Position numbers and translations under genes: made by a program. The notes beneath the pieces are model-generated. The model made no database searches and was not told the DNA's origin. It saw only the letters and a list, made by a program, of their open reading frames with translations. This document shows positions 26,061 to 33,986 of a stretch of DNA of 64,000 nt, one piece after another. This DNA comes from Mycolicibacterium rhodesiae NBB3 (lineage in GTDB: Bacteria > Actinomycetota > Actinomycetes > Mycobacteriales > Mycobacteriaceae). How positions within the stretch are numbered: the first letter of the stretch is position 1; each line of letters opens with the position of its first letter. The stretch is taken from assembly GCF_000230895.2 (NCBI RefSeq), contig NC_016604.1, forward strand, positions 1,860,001 to 1,924,000, given 5' to 3'.

Positions 26061-27125
26061 ATGTGTGATGACGGCGGCACGGCCGCGGAAGCATTGGCGT
26101 CCACACCTCGCCGGGCGGACGGCGCGGCGGTAGATCCGATCGCACTGGAGCCGGTCGACGAGCTCACCATCACGACGCTGGTGGACAACAGCTATGACGC
26201 CCTGATGGGTGACATCGGTCCGGCCCGTCGGCGCGGGATGGGAACGGTGTCGCCGGTCGACGCTCCGCAGTTCGAGGGCGGCCGTACCTCGCCCGGCCTG
26301 ATCGCCGAGCACGGCTTTTCCGCGCTGGTGACAACCCGATGCGAAAGCCGAACGCACACCGTTCTTTTCGACACCGGAATCTCGCCGGACGGGATGGCGA
26401 CCAACTTCTCGCGGATGGATCTCGATGCTTCGGCGATCGAAGCCGTCGTGCTCAGCCACGGCCATCCGGACCATGACGGCGGCTTTCCCGGCTTGGCGCG
26501 GCTCCGGGGCCGCAGCGGCCTTCCGCTGGCCGTGCATCCGCTGGTCTTCAGCCGGCGCCGGTTCGCGCTGCCGAACGCCCCGGCGATGGAGCTGCCGACA
26601 CTGAGCCGTTCCGCGATCGAGGCCGAAGGTTTCGAGGTGATCGAGCGGCGGCAGCCATCGCTGCTGTTGGACGGTTCGGTGCTGATCACCGGCGAGGTCG
26701 ACCGCACCACCGAATTCGAGCGCGGGCTGCCCAGCCACGAGGCGTGGCGCGACGGTCGCTGGGAGCCCGACCCACTGCTTCTCGACGAGCAGGCGCTCGT
26801 CGTCCACGTGCGTGGCAGGGGATTGGTCGTGCTCACCGGGTGCGGGCATGCCGGCGCGGTGAACATCGCTCGGCACGCCCTGCGGCTGACAGGCGTCGAC
26901 CGCCTGCACGCACTGCTCGGCGGGTTCCATCTCACCGGGGCGGTCTTCGAGCCCATCATCGAACCGACGGTCGACGCGTTCCTCGACCTGAGTCCCGACG
27001 TCCTGGTGCCCGCGCACTGCACCGGCTGGAAGGCGCAGCACCGGTTGGCGGCCGCACTGCCCGACGCGTTCGTGCCCAATGCGGTCGGGACCTCGTACAC
27101 TTTCGCTGAATCGACGGCTGCCTAG
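26061..27125 (+). CDS. Metallo-beta-lactamase-fold hydrolase
   Basis: 354 residues from ATG at 26061 (MCDDGGTAAEAL). An in-frame ATG at 26019 would overlap the divergent GNAT start, so it is less likely. The MBL fold is shown by LTITTLVDNSYDAL, LFDTGIS, the zinc motif LSHGHPDHDGG (H-x-H-x-D-H) near residue 130, VLTGCGHAG, and a terminal VPAHCTGWKAQ. The GCGHAG and CTGWKA motifs place it in the DHPPS/MBL subgroup seen in archaea and actinobacteria. Its substrate is unknown. The last 4 bases overlap the convergent pirin gene. Confidence 0.85.
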   Translation: MCDDGGTAAEALASTPRRADGAAVDPIALEPVDELTITTLVDNSYDALMGDIGPARRRGMGTVSPVDAPQFEGGRTSPGLIAEHGFSALVTTRCESRTHTVLFDTGISPDGMATNFSRMDLDASAIEAVVLSHGHPDHDGGFPGLARLRGRSGLPLAVHPLVFSRRRFALPNAPAMELPTLSRSAIEAEGFEVIERRQPSLLLDGSVLITGEVDRTTEFERGLPSHEAWRDGRWEPDPLLLDEQALVVHVRGRGLVVLTGCGHAGAVNIARHALRLTGVDRLHALLGGFHLTGAVFEPIIEPTVDAFLDLSPDVLVPAHCTGWKAQHRLAAALPDAFVPNAVGTSYTFAESTAA

Positions 27126-28087
27126 GGCGAAGGATTCTGCCGAGGCCGCAAGGTGGCATGGGGCAGCGGTGGTGCCGGCAGCCGGGTCGTCGTGCCGTGG
27201 TAGCCGGTGACCTTTCCGAAGCGCGGGTCGTGGTCCTCCCACTGGCGCCGGTACATGGCGATGTCGTCGTGGCTGCGGCCGACGAAGTTCCACCACATGA
27301 CCAGCTGCTCCGAGAACGGCGTGCCGCCGAGCACCAGAACGCGTGCGGGACCCTCGCCGCGGTTGACGATGCTCAGGTGCTCGCAGCCCGCGGCCTGGAA
27401 CGCGAGATCGGCGACATCGAGCGCGGTCCCCGCCACTTCGATGTCACCCTGATCGAGGAGCACACCGTGCTCGAAGGCGTGGTCGATGTCCAGGTCCACG
27501 GCGGCACCGGGGTCGAGGTCGAGTTGTGCGCCGAGCAGCGGGGTGAACGTGTGCACCGGCGACCGGGTGTCGGCGAGTTCACCGAGAAACACACGCAGAG
27601 TCACCCCACCCAGTGTGCGCGGCTGCGGCACGAAGTGTGCGAAGTCGCGGTCGGTGTCACGAGCGGCGTCAGGTAACGCCACCCACAGCTGCGCGCCGTG
27701 CAGGACGGAGGTGGCGGTCGTCGACACCTCGGAGTGACAGATCCCCGCGCCGGCGGTCATCAGGTTCAACTCGCCGGGCCGGACCATCGCGTGCACACCT
27801 GCGCTATCGCGGTGTTCCACCTCACCGCTGAACAGCCAGCTGACCGTCTGCAGCCCCGTGTGCGGATGAGGGGGAACGTCCATGCCCGGTCCGTCGCGCA
27901 GGTCATGCGGTCCGTAGTGGTCGGCGAAGCACCATGCGCCGATGAGCGAGCGTTCGCGCTGCGGCAGCGTGCGACGGACACGGATCGCGCGCGGCCCGCC
28001 GAGCGGCACATCGCGTGGATGGAGCACACCTGTGAATGCCGATGGTGCGCAGGCGACTTCGGCTGGTGCCGAATCGGTGTTGCTCAC
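27122..28087 (-). CDS. Pirin family protein
   Basis: 321 residues. The bicupin pirin pattern is clear: metal-binding DHYGPHDLRDGPGMDVPPHPHTGLQTVSWLFSGEVEHRDS with three His and a later Glu/His in HSEVS. The N-terminal cupin is followed by a less conserved C-terminal cupin ending in WEDHDPRFGKVTGYHG. Pirins are iron-binding proteins, some with quercetinase activity; bacterial roles vary. Convergent with the MBL gene. Confidence 0.92.
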   Translation of the reverse strand: MSNTDSAPAEVACAPSAFTGVLHPRDVPLGGPRAIRVRRTLPQRERSLIGAWCFADHYGPHDLRDGPGMDVPPHPHTGLQTVSWLFSGEVEHRDSAGVHAMVRPGELNLMTAGAGICHSEVSTTATSVLHGAQLWVALPDAARDTDRDFAHFVPQPRTLGGVTLRVFLGELADTRSPVHTFTPLLGAQLDLDPGAAVDLDIDHAFEHGVLLDQGDIEVAGTALDVADLAFQAAGCEHLSIVNRGEGPARVLVLGGTPFSEQLVMWWNFVGRSHDDIAMYRRQWEDHDPRFGKVTGYHGTTTRLPAPPLPHATLRPRQNPSP

Positions 28088-28299
28088 CAGACCACAGTAG
28101 GCCCCGCTCGACGCGCATGTCGTCAGGCGACCGGATCAGCCTGCGTCCGTGCAGGAACGGCGAACCGTAGCAGGGCACGAAACGGGATGGCCAAGGCTTG
28201 GCAACAGGCCGCGCACAGGCCGGAACTCGGGTATCCACACGCCGGACATATCGCCGTGCGCAAACCCTCGGTACGAGCAACGGTGCTCATGGCGGGTGC

Positions 28300-28334
28300 T
28301 TCGGCCCGCCACCGGTGAAGGGTGGCGGGCCGAA
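28300..28334 (-). terminator. Hairpin terminator of the WGxxGxxG gene
   Basis: TTCGGCCCGCCACC and GGTGGCGGGCCGAA pair perfectly over 14 bases around a 7-base loop. It begins 7 bases past the stop of the reverse-strand gene at 28341. No T-run on either side; the dyad could also stop forward transcription. Confidence 0.75.
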
Positions 28335-28340
28335 CCAGGA

Positions 28341-28619
28341 TCAGACGCGCGGCGCGGTGCCGTGGCCGGTCGTTCCCGGCGCGCCCGTCACCACGTGGTG
28401 GTCGTTACGCCGTTTGAGCCCAAGCAATCCGAGGAGGCCCAGCAGGCCGGCCAGACCCCAGAGCCCGGTGTTGTCCCCGTCATCATCGTGCGAGTCTGAC
28501 TGTGCGACAGTCGTGGTCGTCGCCGGAGCCGGGGCGTCGTACGTGGTGGCGTGCGCCAGGCCTGCACCACCGAAGGTGAGCGCGCCGGTCATGCCGAGAA
28601 TTGCTAGTGCTTTACGCAT
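28341..28619 (-). CDS. Secreted WGxxGxxG-tail mini-protein
   Basis: 92 residues. A Sec signal peptide (MRKALAILGMTGALTFGGAGLAHA) is followed by an acidic, Thr-rich linker and TGLWGLAGLLGLLGLLGLKRRN, the W-G-x-x-G-x-x-G hydrophobic tag with a basic stop that defines the WGxxGxxG-CTERM class. A ~20-residue Gly/His/Thr tail follows. The pattern suggests a surface protein retained in the membrane and possibly processed. No partner protease is recognised nearby. It has its own terminator and a 277-base upstream gap that should hold its promoter. Confidence 0.8.
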   Translation of the reverse strand: MRKALAILGMTGALTFGGAGLAHATTYDAPAPATTTTVAQSDSHDDDGDNTGLWGLAGLLGLLGLLGLKRRNDHHVVTGAPGTTGHGTAPRV

Positions 28620-28896
28620 TGTGTACTACTCCATGTGTTGGTCGGCTTGTCGCCGAGACATGCAGGGGCCAGTGGGCTGGAGCCCCCGTGATGCGCGACA
28701 GATGAAGTCGTCCCCCGACCGTCCCCCCATCGCACGCAGTCTGTACCCGACGAAGGTGTCATGAAACCGACACATCTGTGGAGAGACGTAGTTCACACCC
28801 GGCAGTGCCGTTATCCTGATTGCCGCTGCGCGCGAGCAGGTTTCGTGATCTTGAAACGCGCGACGACATGTGGCCGGTCCTGTCGCTGGCGACTCG

Positions 28897-29316
28897 TTAG
28901 GGTGGCCCCGTCATCGCCGAACGGAGCACCTCGAAGTCGTGGTCGTCGATCGTGAACACCCCACGGCGAAACATGTAGCCCCATCGCGAGGTGTCCTCGA
29001 TGAAATCGAGCTGCCCGAGCAAGGGTCGGATGGGTGTCTCGGTGCAGTCCAGGAAGTCGACGTTGCGCCGCCACGGCTGAAAGTCGGGTGTCACCTCGGT
29101 TTGATAGGGCTCGTCGTCGGCGACCTGTCCGATCGCGGTGAAGGCCTGCAGCGGATCGCCGTCCGGATAGTCCGTCTTCGGCGAGTAGAAGATGATCCAG
29201 TCGCCCCGTGCCATCTTGCGCAACATGTGTGGCTTGCCGTGGTTGGCCTGAGTGAAGCGCCCGCGAACGCCACGCTCGACGTGACCACGGCTTACCGTGT
29301 TTATCCAGTTCGTCAT
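28897..29316 (-). CDS. EVE-domain protein
   Basis: 139 residues from ATG at 29316 (MTNWINTVSRGHVERGV); the longer frame starts in poor sequence. The EVE/PUA-like fold is seen in HMLRKMARGDWIIFYSPKTDYPDG, FTAIGQVADDEPYQ and RRNVDFLDCTETPIRPLLGQLDFI. EVE domains bind modified bases in DNA or RNA. Alone, without a nuclease partner, it could be an RNA- or DNA-modification reader. The neighbours give no further clue. Confidence 0.88.
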   Translation of the reverse strand: MTNWINTVSRGHVERGVRGRFTQANHGKPHMLRKMARGDWIIFYSPKTDYPDGDPLQAFTAIGQVADDEPYQTEVTPDFQPWRRNVDFLDCTETPIRPLLGQLDFIEDTSRWGYMFRRGVFTIDDHDFEVLRSAMTGPP

Positions 29317-29453
29317 GACCTGCACGTTAGGCGCGGGTCCCGACAGGAGCCGACGCCTCAGCATCGACCTGTGGATAACTTCGAAGTGGCGGCGTCGTCA
29401 ATTAAGGAGCCGCTAAGCGTTTGCGGTCGGCTCATCGCGGATAACCCTCCGGC

Positions 29454-30728
29454 ATGAACGGTCCCGCGCTCCTTGGCGGCCGGTACGAAGTCCGAGATGT
29501 CCTCGGTTTCGGCGGGATGGCCGAAGTGCGTGACGGCTGGGACATGCGGTTGGACCGCGCCGTAGCCATCAAGCTCTTGCACCCCGGTCTGAGTTCGCAA
29601 GCTGAGATTCGACAACGCTTCCAGACCGAGGCGTGCGCCGCCGCTGCGCTCAATCACCCGAACATCGTGAACGTCTACGACCTGGGGGAGCAGGACGGCA
29701 CTCCCTTCATCGTGATGGAGCGCCTGCCGGGCTGCACCTTGGGTGACGAGATCGCATTGGGTCCGTTGTCGCAGAGTCACGTGTACACCGCGATGCGGGA
29801 TGTGCTCGCCGCCCTCATCGCGGCACATGGTGCGGGCATGCTGCATCGCGACATCAAGCCCGGCAACATCCTGCTCACCGAGTCAGGTGGTGTGAAAGTT
29901 GCCGATTTCGGCATCGTCAAAGCCCCCGGCTCGGCGCACACGACGACAGGTCAGCTGGTCGGCACGCTGGCATACCTGAGTGCCGATCGCGTGGCAGGAA
30001 ACCCCGCAAGTATGAGTGACGACCTTTACGCCGCGGGTGTCGTCGGCTACGAGGCGCTCACCGGCCGCAGGCCGTTCACCGAGGAGGACATAGCACCGCT
30101 TGCGCGGGCGATCATGGAAGATGACCCGCCGCCGGTGGCAGCGCTGCGTCCCGATGTCGACCCGCAACTCGCCGAGGTGATCGAGCGGGCGATGTCCAGG
30201 GATCCCTTGCGACGATTCCGGAGTGCCGAAGCAATGTGGCATGCGGTCGACGGCGTCGGACTTCACGATGCCGGACCCTGGCTCACGCCGATCGAATTTT
30301 GTGTGCAACGACCGCCGACGCTGATCAATGCGCAGCGCGACCCCTGGCCGGAAGCAATTACCGGACCGGTCGCCCCCGAGAGACACAGGCCAGTGCCGGT
30401 TCGAAAAGTCGCGGGCTCCGCCGCTCTACTGGGTGCGATGGCAATTGCGGCCGTGGCATTCGCGCTCGATCCGTCGTCGGCTACGCGTCCCACGGCACCA
30501 GAACCCGTCAGCGTCAGTACCCCGGTACCCGTGCCGGTCAGTGTTGAGACGACCGTGCCGACGCCGGTCAGCGTGGCAGCAGTGCCCTCTCCCGTCGTTC
30601 AATCTCCAGCATCGTCTCCCGTCATCGAACAGGCGACGCAGCAGGAACCCGCCCGTGGTGGGAACGGCAACGGGAACGGGAACGGAAACGGCAGAGGCAA
30701 CGGCCACGGCAACAAGAAGCCGAAGTAA
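29454..30728 (+). CDS. Receptor-like Ser/Thr protein kinase with Val/Pro and Gly/Asn repeat tail
   Basis: 424 residues from ATG at 29454. Kinase domain ~8-270: GFGGMAEV, Lys40 (VAIKLL), LHRDIKPGNILL, ADFGIVKA and activation loop AHTTTGQLVGTLAYLSADRVAG. The usual A/S-P-E reads S-A-D here. The juxtamembrane part includes WLTPIEFCVQRPPTL. A transmembrane helix (AALLGAMAIAAVAFAL) lies near 323-338. The ~85-residue exterior is low complexity, with repeated PVSV/PVPV segments and a Gly-Asn tail (GNGNGNGNGRGNGHGN). There is no folded sensor domain. An 80-residue L7/L12-like gene follows 62 bases later. Confidence 0.9.
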   Translation: MNGPALLGGRYEVRDVLGFGGMAEVRDGWDMRLDRAVAIKLLHPGLSSQAEIRQRFQTEACAAAALNHPNIVNVYDLGEQDGTPFIVMERLPGCTLGDEIALGPLSQSHVYTAMRDVLAALIAAHGAGMLHRDIKPGNILLTESGGVKVADFGIVKAPGSAHTTTGQLVGTLAYLSADRVAGNPASMSDDLYAAGVVGYEALTGRRPFTEEDIAPLARAIMEDDPPPVAALRPDVDPQLAEVIERAMSRDPLRRFRSAEAMWHAVDGVGLHDAGPWLTPIEFCVQRPPTLINAQRDPWPEAITGPVAPERHRPVPVRKVAGSAALLGAMAIAAVAFALDPSSATRPTAPEPVSVSTPVPVPVSVETTVPTPVSVAAVPSPVVQSPASSPVIEQATQQEPARGGNGNGNGNGNGRGNGHGNKKPK

Positions 30729-30790
30729 CCAGTCGCCGGTTCTCGCACTGGTAACCCGCCTGTGGATAACAGCGGTGTCAGACTGAGCCG

Positions 30791-31033
30791 GTGACGTCAA
30801 CCAACGACATATATGAGCGCCTCGGAGCGCTCGAGCAGCTCGTCAAGCATCTGTACGAGCGGACTGGAGTGCCGATGCCCGATCTCGCGGCGATCGCGCG
30901 CAACGAAGTCTCGGCCCGCGTACGCGAACTGGTCGCGTCCGGCAACAAGATCGGCGCGATCAAGGCCTATCGGGACGAAACGAACGTGGATCTGGCGACT
31001 GCCACTCGGGTCATCGAGTCGTTGTACGCCTAG
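30791..31033 (+). CDS. Free-standing ribosomal protein L7/L12 C-terminal-domain-like protein
   Basis: 80 residues from GTG at 30791. The N-terminal ~35 residues are a helical segment (IYERLGALEQLVKHLYERTGV). The C-terminal ~40 carry the L7/L12-CTD pattern VRELVASGNKIGAIKAYRDETNVDLATATRVIES, like K-I-x-x-I-K-x-x-R-E-x-T-x-L-x-L-x-x-A-K in L12. True L12 lies elsewhere in mycobacterial genomes (with rplJ), and this protein lacks its dimerisation domain and hinge. Such small proteins occur in actinobacteria with unknown function, possibly binding translation GTPases. Confidence 0.75.
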   Translation: MTSTNDIYERLGALEQLVKHLYERTGVPMPDLAAIARNEVSARVRELVASGNKIGAIKAYRDETNVDLATATRVIESLYA

Positions 31034-31045
31034 GAGATTCGCGTT

Positions 31046-31315
31046 CTACTCCGAGGCCAGCCGGTCGATCTCGTCCGCCTGCGAGAACAGGAGTGCGGCC
31101 AACTCCCGGGCTTCCTCCGCGGTCAGGACGTCATCGAGGTGGATGGTCACCCGCGGTCTGACGACCGCGCCGTCTGCCCCGAGCACGCCGACAATCCGAA
31201 CGGAGGCGGGACCGGCCGTTTCTGCGCTGCCTGCGTACATGCGATCCCAAATGTCCTTGCTCTCGTCCCCTTCGCGGCACGGACGAACTGCACGTGAGCT
31301 CGCCGTGTAGAACAC
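31046..31315 (-). CDS. Hypothetical protein
   Basis: 89 residues from a GTG at 31315; an ATG at 31240 (MYAGSAETAG) would give 64 residues. The conserved-looking part is C-terminal: VTIHLDDVLTAEEARELAALLFSQADEIDRLASE, an Asp/Glu-rich helix-forming segment. No signal peptide, membrane helix or known motif. It converges with the L7/L12-like gene 12 bases away. The family was not recognised with confidence. Confidence 0.5.
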   Translation of the reverse strand: MFYTASSRAVRPCREGDESKDIWDRMYAGSAETAGPASVRIVGVLGADGAVVRPRVTIHLDDVLTAEEARELAALLFSQADEIDRLASE

Positions 31316-31391
31316 ACGGCCACATTAGAGCGAGCGACAACTCTTGGAATCCGGTGTTTCCCTACGTTCGTGGCTGCGTGTGCACACAGGG

Positions 31392-31802
31392 TCAGAAGGG
31401 GCTGCTGTTGGACTGCCAGCGGGCATCCTCCGGGCGAGGTCCGTACTTACGAACGTAGGCCTCGTGAATGTGAGCGTCCTTCTTGCGCTTGATCTCGTCG
31501 ACCAGATTGGGATCCAGATTGTGCTGCGCGAGCCGGTGCCGGCGCCACACCTTGTTCAGCGCCAGCGCCATCAGGATGGCCCAGATGTAGATCGGCGCCG
31601 TCATCTCCAGATGCACGTACAACGACGCGGGCAGCAGCCAGAACGGCGCAAGGATCAGCAGCGGCGGTATGGCCATGCGGATCATGTGTCTGCGGACAGC
31701 GCCATGGTCGGCGAGATCGTGAGCGACCCACTCCCGCATCGAGTCGGGCAGCCGCTTGCCATAGCAGTACGCGAGGTATTGCAAAGGACGGGGCTTGTTC
31801 AT
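31392..31802 (-). CDS. DUF5313 membrane protein
   Basis: 136 residues. The DUF5313 pattern is seen: MNKPRPLQYLAYCYGKRLPDSMREWVAHDLADHGAVRRHMIRM, then two adjacent transmembrane helices (AIPPLLILAPFWLLPASLYVHL; IYIWAILMALALNKVW), then a basic cytoplasmic tail ending in YVRKYGPRPEDARWQ. The start overlaps the stop of the upstream MarR gene by 4 bases, so the pair is translationally coupled. Function unknown; mycobacteria carry several copies. Confidence 0.85.
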   Translation of the reverse strand: MNKPRPLQYLAYCYGKRLPDSMREWVAHDLADHGAVRRHMIRMAIPPLLILAPFWLLPASLYVHLEMTAPIYIWAILMALALNKVWRRHRLAQHNLDPNLVDEIKRKKDAHIHEAYVRKYGPRPEDARWQSNSSPF

Positions 31803-32296
31803 CGTGGATCCTTTCCTTCATCGAGCGCCCCGGCAGCCAGCGCCGCAGCGTTGACGCGGGTGAGCACGTCGCGCAGCCGGTCGAGCTCGTCGAGGCCGAC
31901 ACCGAGTCGTTCCACCACCGCGGGCGGAATCTTGAGTGCACGCCGCCGCAGCTGGATGCCGGCCTTGGTCAGGCCCACGTCGGTGGTCCGTTCATCGGCG
32001 GCGTTGCGTGCACGGGTGATCAAGCCGAGTGCTTCGAGCCGCTTGAGCATCGGAGACAGTGTCGCCGAATCCATTTGCAGTGCAGTGGCAATGGCCTTGA
32101 CCGACAACGGCCGGTCGGTGTTCGTCTTGTGGTTGTCCCACAGCGCGAGCATTACGAGGTACTGCGGGTGGGTGAGCCCGAGCGGATCGAGCAGCGGGCG
32201 GTACACCGCCTGTACGGCGCGGTTGGTGATCGCGAGTGCGAAACACACCTGCTGTTCGAGCGCCAGGGGATCGGTGTCCGCCTCGACGACTGTCAT
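31799..32296 (-). CDS. MarR-family transcriptional regulator (OhrR-like)
   Basis: 165 residues from ATG at 32296 (MTVVEADTD); the upstream extension is poor. Winged helix-turn-helix: VCFALAITNRAVQAVYRPLLDPLGLTHPQYLVMLALW, VKAIATALQMDSATLSPMLKRLEALGLITRARNAADERTTDVGLT. OhrR relatives use a cysteine near the N-terminus to sense peroxide; a Cys is present in QQVCFAL, about residue 17, so redox sensing is possible. Divergent from the acyl-CoA carboxylase gene and coupled to DUF5313. Confidence 0.88.
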   Translation of the reverse strand: MTVVEADTDPLALEQQVCFALAITNRAVQAVYRPLLDPLGLTHPQYLVMLALWDNHKTNTDRPLSVKAIATALQMDSATLSPMLKRLEALGLITRARNAADERTTDVGLTKAGIQLRRRALKIPPAVVERLGVGLDELDRLRDVLTRVNAAALAAGALDEGKDPR

Positions 32297-32320
32297 GACA
32301 CCCAGGGTACTCCATTTAAC

Positions 32321-32346
32321 TAGGGCACTAACTAATAGGGTGCTAA
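32321..32346. promoter_or_regulatory. Direct repeats in the MarR/carboxylase divergent promoter
   Basis: TAGGGCACTAA at 32321-32331 and TAGGGTGCTAA at 32336-32346 match at 9 of 11 positions with 15-base periodicity. They sit in an AT-rich island unusual for this genome, between the MarR start (32296) and the carboxylase start (32376). They are candidate binding sites for the MarR protein. Confidence 0.45.
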
Positions 32347-32375
32347 ATATCACATCTTGTTAGCATCACGACGCC

Positions 32376-33944
32376 ATGCCTGACGAGCCGATCCGAGCCG
32401 ACCATGCGGAGCTGTTGCAGCGCCGCGCCCTGACCGAAGATGCGGCGCGGCCAGATGCGGTCGAGCGCAGGCGCTCCCGCAATGGTCGTACCGCCCGGGA
32501 GAACATCGCCGACCTCGTCGATGCCGACTCGTTCGTCGAGTACGGGCGCTTCGCGATCGCGGCCCAGCGTCACCGCCGCGACCTCGCGGACCTGATCGCC
32601 CGGACCCCGGGCGACGGGTTGGTCGCGGGCACCGCGCGCGTGAACGGCGACCTGTTCGGTGAGCAGCACTCCGCCTGCGCGGTGCTGTCCTACGACTACA
32701 CCGTGCTCGCGGGCACGCAGGGCGCACTGGGCCATCGCAAGAAGGACCGCCTCTTCGACCTGATCGAGCGCATGCGACTACCGACGGTGTTCTTCGCCGA
32801 GGGCGGCGGGGGACGACCCGGGGACACCGACTACCCGACGGTGTCCGCGCTCGACGCCCGCGCGTTCAAGCTCTGGGCCGCCCTATCGGGTCTGGTGCCG
32901 CGCATCTCGGTCGTGAAGGGGCGCTGCTTCGCGGGCAACGCCGTCATCGCGGGCTCGTCGGATCTGATCGTGGCCACCGAGGACACCTCGATCGGGATGG
33001 GTGGCCCGGCGATGATCGCGGGCGGCGGCCTCGGCGATGTCCACCCCGACGAGGTGGGTCCGATCAGCATGCAGGAGCCCAACGGCGTCGTCGACGTCGT
33101 CGTCGCCGACGAGGCCGAGGCGGTGACCGTGACCAAACGTCTGCTCGGCTACTTCCAGGGCACGACGACACCGGGGAGCGCTGCCGACCAAAAGCTCTTG
33201 CGCACAATGGTTCCCGAACGCGCCCGGCGTGCCTACCCGGTGAACCCGATCATCGAGACGCTGGCCGACGAAGGGTCGGTGACGTTTCTGCGGCCGCGCT
33301 TCGCCGCCGAAATGGTGACCGCGCTGGCGCGGATCGACGGCCGCGCCGTCGGCGTCATCGCGAACAACAGCATGGTGATGGCCGGCGCCATCACGGCGGC
33401 CGCATCCGACAAGGCGGCGCGCTTCGTGCAACTGTGCGACGCGTTCGAGCTGCCCGTCGTTTCGCTGATCGACTGCCCGGGCTACATGGTGGGGCCCGCG
33501 GCTGAGGCCGATGCCCTGGTGCGTCGCGCGTCGCGGATGCTGGTTGCCGGGGCCGCCATGAGCGTGCCGCTGGTCGCGGTGGTGCTGCGCCGGGGTTACG
33601 GCCTTGGCGCACAGGCGATGCTGGGCGGCAGCCTGCACGAGCCCGTGCTCACTGTCGCATGGCCCGGTGCACACCTCGGCCCGATGGGACTCGAAGGTGC
33701 CGTCCGGTTGGGTCTTCGAAAGGAACTCGAGGCGATCGCCGACGACGAGGAACGTGAGGCGCGGGTGCGTGAGGCAACCGCCGCGGCACAGGATAATGCC
33801 AAGGCGCTCAATGCCGCTCAGCTTTTCGAGATCGATGACGTGATCGACCCGGCCGACACACGGCGGCTCATCATCGACACGCTGACCGCGGCCACCATGC
33901 ACCAACGTCGCCGCGCCGAGCGCCGCTTCGTCGACACCTGGTAG
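32376..33944 (+). CDS. Acyl-CoA carboxylase, carboxyltransferase (AccD-type) subunit
   Basis: 522 residues from ATG at 32376. Crotonase-fold carboxyltransferase halves are visible: N-terminal half with LSYDYTVLAGTQGALGHRKKDRLFDL, FFAEGGGGRPGD and GRCFAGNAVIAGSSDLIVATEDTSIGMGGPAMI; C-terminal half with VGVIANNSMVMAGAITAAASDKAARFVQLCDAFELPVVSLIDCPG and VPLVAVVLRRGYGLGAQAMLGGS. Size fits AccD proteins, which carboxylate acyl-CoA using biotin on a separate AccA3-type subunit. No biotin carboxylase gene is near. The acyl substrate is uncertain. Confidence 0.88.
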   Translation: MPDEPIRADHAELLQRRALTEDAARPDAVERRRSRNGRTARENIADLVDADSFVEYGRFAIAAQRHRRDLADLIARTPGDGLVAGTARVNGDLFGEQHSACAVLSYDYTVLAGTQGALGHRKKDRLFDLIERMRLPTVFFAEGGGGRPGDTDYPTVSALDARAFKLWAALSGLVPRISVVKGRCFAGNAVIAGSSDLIVATEDTSIGMGGPAMIAGGGLGDVHPDEVGPISMQEPNGVVDVVVADEAEAVTVTKRLLGYFQGTTTPGSAADQKLLRTMVPERARRAYPVNPIIETLADEGSVTFLRPRFAAEMVTALARIDGRAVGVIANNSMVMAGAITAAASDKAARFVQLCDAFELPVVSLIDCPGYMVGPAAEADALVRRASRMLVAGAAMSVPLVAVVLRRGYGLGAQAMLGGSLHEPVLTVAWPGAHLGPMGLEGAVRLGLRKELEAIADDEEREARVREATAAAQDNAKALNAAQLFEIDDVIDPADTRRLIIDTLTAATMHQRRRAERRFVDTW

Positions 33945-33947
33945 CCA

Positions 33948-33978
33948 CCCGCCGCCGACCCCCCGATCCGGCGGCGGG
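33948..33978. terminator. Bidirectional hairpin between convergent carboxylase and whiB5
   Basis: CCCGCCGCC and GGCGGCGGG pair over 9 bases with a 13-base loop, placed exactly between the two convergent stops (33944 and 33987). It would serve both genes. Confidence 0.6.
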
Positions 33979-33986
33979 CAGCTCGA

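Noticed and set aside
30655..30720. GGGAACGG repeats as a possible microsatellite regulator
   Set aside because: They lie inside the kinase coding frame and encode its Gly-Asn tail. No evidence of a role beyond coding.
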